Shown: piece after piece, positions 40,102-48,578 of the stretch | How positions within the stretch are numbered: position 1 is the stretch's first letter | Layout of the letters: every line of letters begins with the position of its first letter | Assembly: GCA_028688275.1 (NCBI GenBank) | Contig: JAQTYN010000015.1 | Location: forward strand, 1 to 60,001 | DNA from: Gallionella sp. | GTDB lineage: Bacteria; Pseudomonadota; Gammaproteobacteria; Burkholderiales; Gallionellaceae | Length of the DNA stretch: 60,001 nt | Reading direction: 5' to 3' | Notes under the pieces: model-generated | What the model was told of the DNA's origin: nothing | What the model saw: the letters and a program-made list of their open reading frames with translations, nothing else | Databases searched by the model: none | Position numbers and translations under genes: made by a program

Positions 40102-41982
40102 ATGGCTCTACTACAAATTTCCGAACCTGGCATGAGCACTGCGCCGCACCAACATCGTTTGGCGGTGGGCATAGACTTGGGCACGACCAACTCGCTGGTC
40201 GCGACGGTGCGTCATGGCATCAGCGTGGTGTTGAATGACGAAAACGGGCGGGCGATGTTGCCGTCGGTGGTGCGCTATACCGCTGATGGGCAAATTATCG
40301 TGGGCGAAGCCGCGCAGTTGATGCAAAGCCAAGATACCGCCAACACCATCAGTTCGGTCAAACGCTTTATGGGACGCGGCTTGCACGACATGGGCGAAAT
40401 CTCGCGTTTCCCCTATCGTTTTGTCGAAGCCCCAGCACTTGGCAAAACCGCAGGCATGTTGCAATTGCGCACCGTCGCGGGCATAAAAAGCCCTGTTGAA
40501 ATCTCCGCTGAAATTCTCAATGTGCTGCGTCGTCAAGCCGAAGCGGCATTAGGCGGAGAACTGGTCGGCGCGGTGATTACCGTGCCCGCGTATTTTGACG
40601 ATGCGCAACGTCAAGCCACTAAAGATGCAGCGCGTTTGGCAGGGATCAATGTGTTGCGTTTGTTAAATGAACCCACGGCGGCAGCGATTGCCTACGGGCT
40701 GGATAATGCCTCTGAAGGCGTGTATGCCGTGTACGATTTAGGCGGCGGCACGTTTGATATTTCCATTTTGCGCTTGTCGCGTGGCGTGTTTGAAGTGCTG
40801 GCAACCAACGGGGATTCCGCGCTGGGCGGCGATGATTTTGACCATCGCATCTATTGCTGGTTATTGGAAAAAAGCAACTTATCCGCCCTGCCGCCGCAAG
40901 ACACGCGCTTGTTGCTAACCCACGCCCGCGCTGCCAAAGAACAGCTCACCGAACACGGCGAAACGCGCATCACCGCGATATTGTCCAGCGGGGTGCTGAT
41001 AGACCAAGTTTTAACCCAAGTCGAATTTTTTGTCCTGTCCAAAAATTTGGTGCAAAACACTTTACAACCGCTGCGCCGCGCCTTACGCGATGCGGGGCTA
41101 AAAGTGGGCGAGATCAACGGCGTGGTGATGGTCGGCGGCGCGACGCGGATGCCGCAAATTCAACAGGCGGTGGGGGACTTTTTTGGACAAACGCCGTTGA
41201 CCAATCTTGATCCCGACAAAGTGGTTGCCCTCGGCGCAGCGATTCAAGCCAACGTGTTGGCGGGCAATCGCAGCGGCGATGATTGGTTGTTGCTGGACGT
41301 GATTCCGTTGAGTTTGGGCATTGAAACCATGGGCGGCTTGGTGGAAAAAATCATCCCACGCAACAGCACCTTGCCTACCGCCCGCGCCCAAGAATTCACC
41401 ACCTACAAAGACGGGCAAACCGCCATGAGCATCCAAGTGGTGCAAGGCGAGCGCGAGTTGGTCAGCGATTGCCGCTCCTTAGCGCGCTTTGAGTTGCGTG
41501 GCATTCCTGCGATGGTGGCTGGCGCGGCGCGCATTCGTGTGACATTCCAAGTCGATGCCGATGGATTACTCAGTGTGGCCGCCCGCGAAATGCGCAGCGG
41601 CGTAGAAGCGGCGATTGAAGTCAAACCTGCGTATGGCTTGAGCGATGCCGACATCATGCGCATGTTGCAAGAATCAGGACAACATGCTGCCGACGATATG
41701 CAAGCACGCGCCTTGCGTGAACAACAAATTGAAGCAAATCAATTGTTGGAAGCGGTGGATAATGCCTTGGAGCAAAATGGCAACTTGTTGAATGCTGATG
41801 AACAGCTGTGCATTCGCACTCAGATGAATGGTTTGCGCGTGGCATTGCAACAAAACAATCACCAAGTGCTCAAACACGCCACCGAAGCCCTCAACCAAGC
41901 CACCACCGAATTCGCCCAACGTCGCATGGATCAAAGTGTGAACAGTGTGCTGGCAGGGCGGACGTTGGATAGTATTGAATAG
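40102..41982 (+). CDS. hscA: Fe-S assembly Hsp70 chaperone HscA
   Basis: HscA is the specialised Hsp70 that binds the LPPVK motif of IscU and drives cluster transfer. The 626-residue protein starts [10 protein letters not shown], typical of HscA. ATPase motifs [35 protein letters not shown] and [11 protein letters not shown] are present, followed by a substrate domain with [19 protein letters not shown]. The initiation region lacks a ribosome binding site (see the repeat at 39986-40098), so translation may depend on coupling or RNA structure. Confidence 0.96.
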   Translation: MALLQISEPGMSTAPHQHRLAVGIDLGTTNSLVATVRHGISVVLNDENGRAMLPSVVRYTADGQIIVGEAAQLMQSQDTANTISSVKRFMGRGLHDMGEISRFPYRFVEAPALGKTAGMLQLRTVAGIKSPVEISAEILNVLRRQAEAALGGELVGAVITVPAYFDDAQRQATKDAARLAGINVLRLLNEPTAAAIAYGLDNASEGVYAVYDLGGGTFDISILRLSRGVFEVLATNGDSALGGDDFDHRIYCWLLEKSNLSALPPQDTRLLLTHARAAKEQLTEHGETRITAILSSGVLIDQVLTQVEFFVLSKNLVQNTLQPLRRALRDAGLKVGEINGVVMVGGATRMPQIQQAVGDFFGQTPLTNLDPDKVVALGAAIQANVLAGNRSGDDWLLLDVIPLSLGIETMGGLVEKIIPRNSTLPTARAQEFTTYKDGQTAMSIQVVQGERELVSDCRSLARFELRGIPAMVAGAARIRVTFQVDADGLLSVAAREMRSGVEAAIEVKPAYGLSDADIMRMLQESGQHAADDMQARALREQQIEANQLLEAVDNALEQNGNLLNADEQLCIRTQMNGLRVALQQNNHQVLKHATEALNQATTEFAQRRMDQSVNSVLAGRTLDSIE

Positions 41983-41984
41983 TA

Positions 41985-42012
41985 GGGGCGCACCTGTGTG
42001 TGCACCCTTTTT
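41985..42012 (+). terminator. Possible intra-operon terminator or attenuator after hscA
   Basis: GGGCGCAC and GTGCACCC can pair with one mismatch around a short GT-rich loop, followed by five T. It begins three bases after the hscA stop and would reduce transcription into the DUF3050-fdx-iscX part. Confidence 0.45.
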
Positions 42013-42078
42013 CGATGGGCATCAAGGGCAGATACGCTGGACTGCTGCTACAAGACCTATCGCATACAAAGGCTAAAA

Positions 42079-42852
42079 ATGAAACTCGATCAAGCATTTA
42101 TCGCTCGTTTGCGGGCGCAACTGGACAACCACCCCATTTACTTTGCTGTGCAAAGTTTGGATGATTTGCGCGTGTTTATGCAGCACCATATTTATTCGGT
42201 GTGGGATTTCATGTCTTTAGTCAAATACTTGCAGAACGTTGTCGCGCCTGCGCGTGTGCCGTGGGTGCCTGCAAGTGACCCGACCATTCAACGCTTTATC
42301 AACGAATTGGTATTGGAAGAAGAAACCGACGAAGCGGGTGCGGCGCATCCCAATGAATTTTCCAGCCACTTTCAGTTATACATTGAAGCGATGCGCGAAA
42401 TCGGCGCGGAGGTCGAACCGCCGTTGCACTTTGTGGAAATCGCAGGACGCGACGGTATTGCAGCAGCGTTTGCCTCAGGATTAGCACCCGCACCCTCGCT
42501 GACCTTTACTCAAACCACTTTTGGATTTATTGATTCGGGCAAACCTTACGCCGTCGCCGCTGCCTTGGCATTGGGGCGAGAACACGTCATTCCCGCCATG
42601 TTCCGCGCTTTGTTGGCGCGCATGGCAGTCGATGAACAGACCGCGCCGACTTTTCACTATTACCTCAAACGCCACATTCATCTGGACGAAAATATGCACG
42701 CGCCGCTGTCGTTGCGTTTATTGGAAGGTTTATGCGCAAACGATCCCGAACACCTACGCGAAGCCTGCCAAGTTGCCGAACAAGCCGTTGCTACACGAGT
42801 GGCGTTTTGGGATGAAGTGCTGAAAGTATTACCGAGCCAACAGGCACATTAA
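42079..42852 (+). CDS. DUF3050 protein (heme-oxygenase-like fold) inside the isc operon
   Basis: The ATG at 42079 (MKLDQAFIARLRAQLDNHP) gives 257 residues; the upstream start at 41998 lies in the hairpin region. The sequence fits DUF3050: an N-terminal helix with FMQHHIYSVWDFMSLVKYLQ, then ELVLEEETDE, SSHFQLYIEAM and YYLKRHIHLDENMHAPLS. This family is predicted to adopt the helical heme-oxygenase-like fold, members of which often bind two metal ions through Glu, His and Asp. Such residues are plentiful here, but ligand assignment is inference. Its place between hscA and fdx, nine bases before fdx, suggests a link with Fe-S biogenesis. No experimental role is known to me. Confidence 0.8.
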   Translation: MKLDQAFIARLRAQLDNHPIYFAVQSLDDLRVFMQHHIYSVWDFMSLVKYLQNVVAPARVPWVPASDPTIQRFINELVLEEETDEAGAAHPNEFSSHFQLYIEAMREIGAEVEPPLHFVEIAGRDGIAAAFASGLAPAPSLTFTQTTFGFIDSGKPYAVAAALALGREHVIPAMFRALLARMAVDEQTAPTFHYYLKRHIHLDENMHAPLSLRLLEGLCANDPEHLREACQVAEQAVATRVAFWDEVLKVLPSQQAH

Positions 42853-42861
42853 GGAGCAGCT

Positions 42862-43200
42862 ATGCCGCAATTGATCGTTTTACCACATGCCGAACTATGC
42901 CCCAGCGGTGCGCTATTCCAAGTCGAAACAGGGCTGTCGATCTGCGACGCGCTGTTGCAACACGACATCGCCATCGAACACGCTTGCGAAAAATCCTGCG
43001 CTTGCACCACCTGCCATGTCATTGTGCGCCAAGGTTTCAACGCACTTGACCCCAGCGACGAACTCGAAGATGATTTACTAGACAAAGCCTGGGGGCTAGA
43101 ACCCAATTCCCGCCTTTCCTGCCAAGCCCTCGTCGGCGAGGAAGATTTGGTGGTTGAAATTCCCAAATACACCATCAATATGGCGAAGGAAGGGCATTAA
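42862..43200 (+). CDS. fdx: ISC-type [2Fe-2S] ferredoxin
   Basis: Fdx supplies electrons for cluster formation on IscU. The 112-residue adrenodoxin-type protein has ligands Cys42, Cys48 and Cys51 (ACEKSCACTTC) and Cys87 (RLSCQAL). The acidic helix DPSDELEDDLLDKAWGLEP is used for partner binding in homologues. It follows the DUF3050 gene closely and precedes iscX across a repeat-filled gap. Confidence 0.96.
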   Translation: MPQLIVLPHAELCPSGALFQVETGLSICDALLQHDIAIEHACEKSCACTTCHVIVRQGFNALDPSDELEDDLLDKAWGLEPNSRLSCQALVGEEDLVVEIPKYTINMAKEGH

Positions 43201-43229
43201 GGCGGGGTAGGGAGATGGGTGATAGCTTA

Positions 43230-43347
43230 GTGAAAGGTGAAAAGTGAAACGTGTGGGTACGCAACGGCTTGTTCCTTATTTCACCTGACACAAAAAACAG
43301 TGAAAAGCGTGGGCGTGAGGCGGTTTGTTTCACTTTTCACCCTTCAC
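43230..43347. repeat. TGAAANG heptamer element, 21-bp inverted arms, two cores
   Basis: Tandem units TGAAAGG, TGAAAAG and TGAAACG lead into a core TGTGGGTACGCAACGGCTTG. A second copy, CGTGGGCGTGAGGCGGTTTG, lies at 43308-43327. The 21 bases at 43230-43250 pair with 43327-43347 with one mismatch, so the block folds as a long stem-loop between fdx and iscX. Confidence 0.85.
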
Positions 43348-43395
43348 GTTTCACATCCCCTACCGTTCCCCCTTTCGCACACTAAGGAGCACACT

Positions 43396-43590
43396 ATGAA
43401 ATGGACTGACATTTACCCCATCGCGATGGCACTCACCGATACCCACCCCGATGTTGACCCGCGCTATATTCGCTTTACCGACCTGCATCAGTGGGTTATG
43501 GCGTTAGACGGCTTCCAAGACGACCCAAACCACAGCGGCGAAAAAATTCTCGAAGCCATTCAAGCGGCTTGGATTGAAGAGGCCGATTGA
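43396..43590 (+). CDS. iscX: Fe-S assembly protein IscX
   Basis: IscX is a small acidic protein that binds IscS and modulates its activity, possibly as an iron-dependent regulator. The start at ATG 43396 gives 64 residues (MKWTDIYPIAMALTDTHPDV...), the family length, with AAGGAG upstream. The longer frame from 43237 would translate the repeat block. It is the last canonical gene of the isc operon. Confidence 0.95.
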   Translation: MKWTDIYPIAMALTDTHPDVDPRYIRFTDLHQWVMALDGFQDDPNHSGEKILEAIQAAWIEEAD

Positions 43591-43594
43591 ATAT

Positions 43595-43680
43595 GGTGAA
43601 ATGTAAAAAGTGAAAGGTGAAACAAACCGTCGCAGACCCACACCTTTTTACATTTCACCCTTCGCATTTCACGTTTCACC
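43595..43680. repeat. TGAAANG heptamer element with perfect 16-bp stem between iscX and dsbB
   Basis: GGTGAAATGTAAAAAG (43595-43610) is perfectly complementary in inverted form to 43644-43659. The loop contains the family core ACAAACCGTCGCAGACCCAC. Further heptamer-like units TTCGCATTTCAC and GTTTCAC run on to 43679. The hairpin begins five bases after the iscX stop. Confidence 0.85.
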
Positions 43681-43695
43681 TCAAAAAGGACTCCC

Positions 43696-44205
43696 ATGCA
43701 ATCTCTCTGGCAATCTGTTTCTAACCGCATTCTTTACCTCATCGGCGCATTAGTCGTAGCGGGCTTAATGGGCTTCGGGTTCTATTTGCAATACGTTAAA
43801 CACCAAGACCCTTGCCCGTTGTGCATGGTGCAGCGTGTGATTTTTATCGCGATTATGGTGAGCTTTATCGTTGCGACGCTGCATCACCCTATGAAAACAG
43901 GGCAACGGATTTATGCGGCTTTGATTGGTATGCTGTCGCTATCAGGCATCGCTGTCGCGTCGCGCCATATCTGGATTCAACATTTACCCAAAGACCAAGT
44001 TCCCGCCTGCGGCCCAGGCTTGGACTACATGCTAGAAACCATGCCCATGGCAAATGTGTTGAAAGAACTGATGCACGGCTCAGGAGAATGTGCCGCCAAA
44101 GGCTGGACTTTTCTTACCCTTGGTATCCCAGAATGGTCATTGCTTTGCTATATCGCGCTGGGGATTTGGGCAGTGATGATTGCGGTGCGAAACGCCACTC
44201 ACTAA
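43696..44205 (+). CDS. dsbB: Disulfide bond formation protein DsbB
   Basis: DsbB is the inner-membrane enzyme that reoxidises DsbA using quinone. The 169-residue protein has four predicted helices. The first cysteine pair is in DPCPLCMVQR and the second is formed by the Cys in VPACGPGLDYM and the Cys in GSGECAAKGW. Its 3' end overlaps the convergent HD-GYP gene by four bases. It may be transcribed with iscX, though the hairpin between them could limit this. Confidence 0.94.
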   Translation: MQSLWQSVSNRILYLIGALVVAGLMGFGFYLQYVKHQDPCPLCMVQRVIFIAIMVSFIVATLHHPMKTGQRIYAALIGMLSLSGIAVASRHIWIQHLPKDQVPACGPGLDYMLETMPMANVLKELMHGSGECAAKGWTFLTLGIPEWSLLCYIALGIWAVMIAVRNATH

Positions 44206-45326
44206 CTCTTGTTATCTTCTTTGAATAGATGTTGAATTCGTTCAACATCTTCTCTGCTGTCCGCCAGAGCAGTAACACAGTCGCTATCGAACTTGCTCCC
44301 AGCCATCGTTTGCAAATACGCAAATGCCTGATCGTTGCTCCATGCCACTTTGTAAGGCCGGACACTGGTGAGGGCGTCAAACACATCTGCGACGGCAACT
44401 ATCCTTGCTTCAATGGGAATTTCATCCTGTTTCAAACCTGCATACCCCGTCCCATTTATCGATTCATGATGATAAAGCGCGATATTGCGTAAAATTTCCA
44501 CATGGGGAAAATTACTCAACCCCAAGTTTTCCAACATCATGTCGACGATCTTACCTCCTTTAACGGTATGAGTTTTCATCGTGTCAATTTCATGATCAGT
44601 CAGTCCGTTGGGTTTGTGCAATATGTGATCGGGTATGCCAATTTTGCCAATATCATGCAAGGGTGCAAACAAAAAAACATGTTCCACAAAAATATCCGTT
44701 AACTGATGTTGGCGAGCGATCTTTTTGGATATTAAATTTGTGTAATGCGCCATTCGCTCCAAATGCGTACCCGTTTCAGGATCGCGCTGTTGCGTCATAC
44801 CCGTGGCCGATTTTACGGTCGCGACCAAGCTGCGCATCGCCGCCATCTCATGTATCACCAATAGCGATAATAGATGTCCGATGATGTCCAGATAGTGCAG
44901 TGCCATTTCATGGAATACATTTTTCTGATAAGAGTTAAAAAATACGAATCCGAAAAACTCCCCATTGTGCAACATTGGAATCGTGTAGCTAGACTGATAC
45001 TGATGCGCGGCAATGCGCTGCGTATGCATCGCAGATCCATTACTGAATACATCCAGATCATTCACGAGTCTAGGTGCCCCCTTCTGCAAAATTTCAAGCA
45101 TCGAGTTTGAATCAGACAATTTGGCAGCATACAAAGTCAGCGGACTCTCTCCTCCACTACTATGCACAAAAGTTTTAAGCAAATCTGTTTTTGCATCATA
45201 AATCGCTACGGCAACTCGATCTATAAAATCAAAACGCGTCTTAAGATGTTGATGAACGAACTCAACTTTTTCAGGCAAAGGTTGTTTGCCATTCAATGTG
45301 GATAGTATGTCTTGATGTTCATACAT
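44202..45326 (-). CDS. GAF plus HD-GYP domain protein (c-di-GMP phosphodiesterase type)
   Basis: The 374-residue protein has an N-terminal GAF-like sensor (about 20-165) and a C-terminal HD-GYP domain. The catalytic HD is in APLHDIGKIGIPD (near 222) and further ligands are in HHESINGTGYAGL. HD-GYP enzymes hydrolyse c-di-GMP. The eponymous GYP reads GYA here, as in some degenerate members, which may change activity or GGDEF-partner binding. It lies 34 bases downstream of the diguanylate cyclase gene on the same strand, so the two probably form an operon. Confidence 0.9.
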   Translation of the reverse strand: MYEHQDILSTLNGKQPLPEKVEFVHQHLKTRFDFIDRVAVAIYDAKTDLLKTFVHSSGGESPLTLYAAKLSDSNSMLEILQKGAPRLVNDLDVFSNGSAMHTQRIAAHQYQSSYTIPMLHNGEFFGFVFFNSYQKNVFHEMALHYLDIIGHLLSLLVIHEMAAMRSLVATVKSATGMTQQRDPETGTHLERMAHYTNLISKKIARQHQLTDIFVEHVFLFAPLHDIGKIGIPDHILHKPNGLTDHEIDTMKTHTVKGGKIVDMMLENLGLSNFPHVEILRNIALYHHESINGTGYAGLKQDEIPIEARIVAVADVFDALTSVRPYKVAWSNDQAFAYLQTMAGSKFDSDCVTALADSREDVERIQHLFKEDNKS

Positions 45327-45360
45327 AATCGCGCTCTCTTTACATTAAGCAGGGGGAGGT

Positions 45361-46782
45361 TTATTCAATTTGAATGCCTGTGTCGAAAAAACGCATAGTA
45401 TTTCGCCCCGCATTCTTAGCATCGTACATCGCGAGATCGGCTTGTTTGAGCAGCGTTTCTAACGTATATTGATTTCCGTTGAACAGAGCGATGCCAATAC
45501 TGGGCGTGCTGACATAATCACCCGTAGCGAAATGAAAGGGTTGATTCATGGCAAAGAGAATCTTATTCCCTACGGTTTCCGCCACGAGCTTGATGTCTAC
45601 ATCTAGGTCGTCTAAATTCTCCAGCATCACGACAAACTCGTCCCCTCCAAATCGGGCAACCATGTCACCGACACGGACAGACTCAACGAGTCGTTGCGCC
45701 ACTTGTTGAAGTAACTGGTCTCCTGTGTCATGGCCAAGCGTGTCATTGATGGTTTTGAAGTTATCTAAATCCACAAATAGCAAAGCCCCTGCACGTCCAT
45801 ACTGCTCACTCTCCGACAAAGCAAGCTTGAGTTTATCCAGCAGCAAGCGTCGATTAGGTAGTTGAGTTAAATGATCATAATGGGCATGTTTCCAAATCAA
45901 TTCACCCGCTTGCTTCTTTTCAGTGATGTCTGAAAAAATGGCGACATGGAGTCTTTTCGAGCCATCAGGATTGTAAATCACGTTGATAGAGAGCCATTCC
46001 GCATACATTTCGCCATTCTTGCGTAAGTTCCATACTTCACCATTCCAATGTCCTAGGCTATTTAGGGTGTGCCATAAATGTTGATAGAATGCCTTGCCCT
46101 GCTTTCCTGAACTCAGCAATTTGGGATTGCGCCCAACCACTTCATTGAGGGTATAACCCGTAATGACCGTAAATGCAGGGTTGACCGTGATGATGCGATT
46201 CTCAGCATCCGTGATAATCATGGATTCACTGCTGGATTCAAAAATCGTGGCGGCCAATTGTAAGTCATTGACATACTGACGGATATTTTTGTGTGACAAC
46301 CGCAAATCAAGATGCGCCATCACATTGTCCGCCAGCACTTTGACCGCATCCAGTTGTGCGGCAGTCAGCACACGCGGCACGCGGTCAATGACACACAGCG
46401 TGCCTAAGTGAAATCCTTGTGTGGTCACCAACGGCACACCCGCATAAAAGCGGATATTGGGTTCATTTACCACCAATGGATTGTCAAAAAATCGCTGGTC
46501 CTGTTGTGCATCGGGGACAATCATGATGCCGTCTTGAAGGATGGCATGCGCGCAAAATGCAACATCCCGCGAGGTTTCTTTCGCTTGCAAGCCTGCGATG
46601 GCTTTAAACCACTGACGATGCTCATCCACTAAACTGATGGCGGCAATCGGTGTTTGGCAAATATAGGATGCCAACTGCACCATACCTTCAAATGCGTTTT
46701 CGGATTCTGTATCCAGAATGTCATACTTATGAAGTGCGGCAAGGCGTTCCTGCTCGTTGGTTGGTAAAGGGGCTATTCTAAT
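45361..46782 (-). CDS. GAF-PAS-GGDEF diguanylate cyclase, apparent ATT start
   Basis: The protein makes c-di-GMP. A GAF domain (about 25-160, IAAISLVDEHRQWFKAIAG), a PAS domain (about 175-300, ENRIITVNPAFTVITGYTL) and a GGDEF domain are present; the active-site motif RFGGDEF is near 379. The first ATG is at 46683, but the coding sequence continues upstream with the usual family start APLPTNEQERLAALHKYDIL. That frame has no ATG, GTG or TTG before a TAG at 46792-46794. ATT at 46780-46782 lies six bases after a perfect AGGAG, so I take it as the start (473 residues). The shorter ATG form would lose conserved residues of the GAF lead-in. Confidence 0.85.
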   Translation of the reverse strand: MRIAPLPTNEQERLAALHKYDILDTESENAFEGMVQLASYICQTPIAAISLVDEHRQWFKAIAGLQAKETSRDVAFCAHAILQDGIMIVPDAQQDQRFFDNPLVVNEPNIRFYAGVPLVTTQGFHLGTLCVIDRVPRVLTAAQLDAVKVLADNVMAHLDLRLSHKNIRQYVNDLQLAATIFESSSESMIITDAENRIITVNPAFTVITGYTLNEVVGRNPKLLSSGKQGKAFYQHLWHTLNSLGHWNGEVWNLRKNGEMYAEWLSINVIYNPDGSKRLHVAIFSDITEKKQAGELIWKHAHYDHLTQLPNRRLLLDKLKLALSESEQYGRAGALLFVDLDNFKTINDTLGHDTGDQLLQQVAQRLVESVRVGDMVARFGGDEFVVMLENLDDLDVDIKLVAETVGNKILFAMNQPFHFATGDYVSTPSIGIALFNGNQYTLETLLKQADLAMYDAKNAGRNTMRFFDTGIQIE

Positions 46783-47073
46783 TTTGAACTCCTAAGGTAC
46801 TGGACAATTTTTAGAGCGTAAGGATCGCAACAAAAACGTAATTGTATGCTCGCTGAAGCTCAATGCGTAGACTGGCATAGATTGATCTTATTCACGGACG
46901 ATGTGCGGAGATTGTCGAGTTTCCTGACCCTATACATGATCGTTGTCTTAGAACAACCGCTTGGTATGTTCGATTTATATCCATGAGTTGAGAAGGATAA
47001 ACAGAGTCACGTGTGTTTATGCTATCTTCATCCCGTTTCTCTGGATTGCAGAGTGTCTTTCGTGTACCCTCAA

Positions 47074-47610
47074 ATGATTTCAATCACTAAGCATCAAACA
47101 GATGCCGTCAGTTTTGACCAGCCCACTGCGATGTTGCATGCTTGTCATAACAAAATCTTGCAGCAATGCGATACCTTAGAAAAACTAGCTGAACATTTAG
47201 TCACTCATGGTTGTGATATGCAAGCACAGCAAGCTGCGCAACGGGTGTTGCGCTACTTCGATACCGCAGGACAATTTCACCACCTAGATGAAGAAAACGA
47301 TCTTTTTCCCGCACTCAGGAGTACAGCCGCAGAGAAAGAACCTTTGCTGAATGCATTACTGGACAGTTTGTTAGCACAACATGTCGTGATGCTCTCTGAA
47401 TGGGAGGCGATACGACAAGTGTTGTTGCAATTGACCCGTGGTACCAACATGCCACTGATAACAGACAGCTTTACTAGCTGTTATCGCGATCACATTGCTC
47501 AAGAAGAACAAATGCTGCTACCACTAGCGACGCGCTGGTTGACACCAGAACAACAACTAGAAATAGGTCTGCACATGGCGGCACGACGGCAAGTTGTTGT
47601 CCAAATCTAG
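47074..47610 (+). CDS. Hemerythrin-like domain protein
   Basis: The 178-residue protein (from ATG 47074, MISITKHQTDAVSF) is a four-helix bundle of the hemerythrin HHE type. Candidate di-iron ligands are His in LHACHNKIL, His and Glu in FHHLDEENDLFP, His in LLAQHVVMLSEW and His and Glu in YRDHIAQEEQMLLP. Such proteins bind oxygen or buffer iron and oxidative stress. GTG codons at 47011 and 47053 are alternative starts; no site decides clearly. It is divergent from the diguanylate cyclase gene across about 290 bases without other genes. Confidence 0.8.
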   Translation: MISITKHQTDAVSFDQPTAMLHACHNKILQQCDTLEKLAEHLVTHGCDMQAQQAAQRVLRYFDTAGQFHHLDEENDLFPALRSTAAEKEPLLNALLDSLLAQHVVMLSEWEAIRQVLLQLTRGTNMPLITDSFTSCYRDHIAQEEQMLLPLATRWLTPEQQLEIGLHMAARRQVVVQI

Positions 47611-47625
47611 CCGCCTGTGCATTTG

Positions 47626-48168
47626 TTAATGATGATGCTCGCCAGGTTTGCGTTTAACCAGCACAATTTTATCAATTAGCGACTCACCGTTTTCTTCTTT
47701 ACGATAGTAGATTTTGGTGTCGTACTGCTTAGCGGTGTCGTACATCTTTTCTTCACGCATATTTTTGAGATAACCAAATGCACTGAATACCATGGGGATT
47801 AACACAAAAACGCCTTTGGTATGTGCCTTAGGCGGACTGGGTAGGGTTTCCACCGTGCCTTCATCTGCTGAGGTTACTAGCCAACGGTCAATGCGGGCGG
47901 GGATGTTGTTCAAGGGAATGCGACCTGACACCTCAATTTCCACCACATCATTACCTGATTCCAGTTCTCTGGCGAGTTTGCCGTCAAATAACTTGGAGTC
48001 CATAAAGGTGAGCGTCGATTTTTTCTGTGTAGGTACATGAGGAACTGCAGAAACGACGGGTGAAACTGGCGTATCAATAGGCGTTGCATTAGTAATTTCT
48101 TCAATGGCAGCGACAGGTAAAGTAAGGCAGCCTAAGCATAGGCAGAATAGTGAGGTGGAGATTTTCAT
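47626..48168 (-). CDS. Secreted protein of unknown function with His-rich C-terminus
   Basis: The start at 48168 (MKISTSLFCLCLGCLTLPVAAIE) has an AGAGGA site and gives a Sec signal peptide, probably cleaved after PVAA. The mature protein (about 160 residues) has a Pro/Val-rich linker, a beta-rich domain with VVEIEVSGRIPLNNIPARID, a short hydrophobic segment (GVFVLIPMVFSAFGYL) and ends KPGEHHH. I do not recognise the family. It is convergent with the hemerythrin gene, 15 bases away. Confidence 0.7.
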   Translation of the reverse strand: MKISTSLFCLCLGCLTLPVAAIEEITNATPIDTPVSPVVSAVPHVPTQKKSTLTFMDSKLFDGKLARELESGNDVVEIEVSGRIPLNNIPARIDRWLVTSADEGTVETLPSPPKAHTKGVFVLIPMVFSAFGYLKNMREEKMYDTAKQYDTKIYYRKEENGESLIDKIVLVKRKPGEHHH

Positions 48169-48322
48169 GACAGTCCTCTTTCCAAATTGAGATAAATGGT
48201 TGCACAACGCGTTTAGTGTGCGCGCGGATAGGATTTTAAGTCAAGATAAATCCGAATGAACCTAAACCAAGCGAATCCTTTGCGTTATTGCAGAGGAATT
48301 AGGCTGTTTAGTGGATTTTTAA

Positions 48323-48465
48323 GGCTATGTCATCATTAATTGTTGAAGTAAATTGCATTATTTAACTTGTGCAATATAATCAATACATTATGATTTTATG
48401 GTGATTGCAAAAAACCTGTATCTATAAGGTTCTCGCGACCACCACTATTTAATAGTGACATAGCC
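48323..48465. other. AT-rich segment bounded by a perfect 10-bp inverted repeat
   Basis: GGCTATGTCA (48323-48332) recurs inverted as TGACATAGCC (48456-48465). The 123 bases between are AT-rich, without an open frame of note. It sits in the 410-base gap between the secreted-protein gene and the mscS terminator. It could be a small non-autonomous element or a structured RNA; neither can be shown here. Confidence 0.35.
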
Positions 48466-48504
48466 ATTTTTAACTTCGCATGGGAATTTCGGCTGAATAG
48501 ACAT

Positions 48505-48537
48505 TAACAGGGGGTAAGCTGTGCTCACCCCCTGTTA
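48505..48537 (-). terminator. Terminator-like hairpin after mscS
   Basis: TAACAGGGGGT (48505-48515) pairs perfectly with ACCCCCTGTTA (48527-48537) around an 11-base loop. It lies 42 bases beyond the mscS stop on the minus strand. No T-run follows. Confidence 0.6.
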
Positions 48538-48578
48538 GATCTTAGAATAATCGGGCAAGAATACCCGATGCCACAAAG

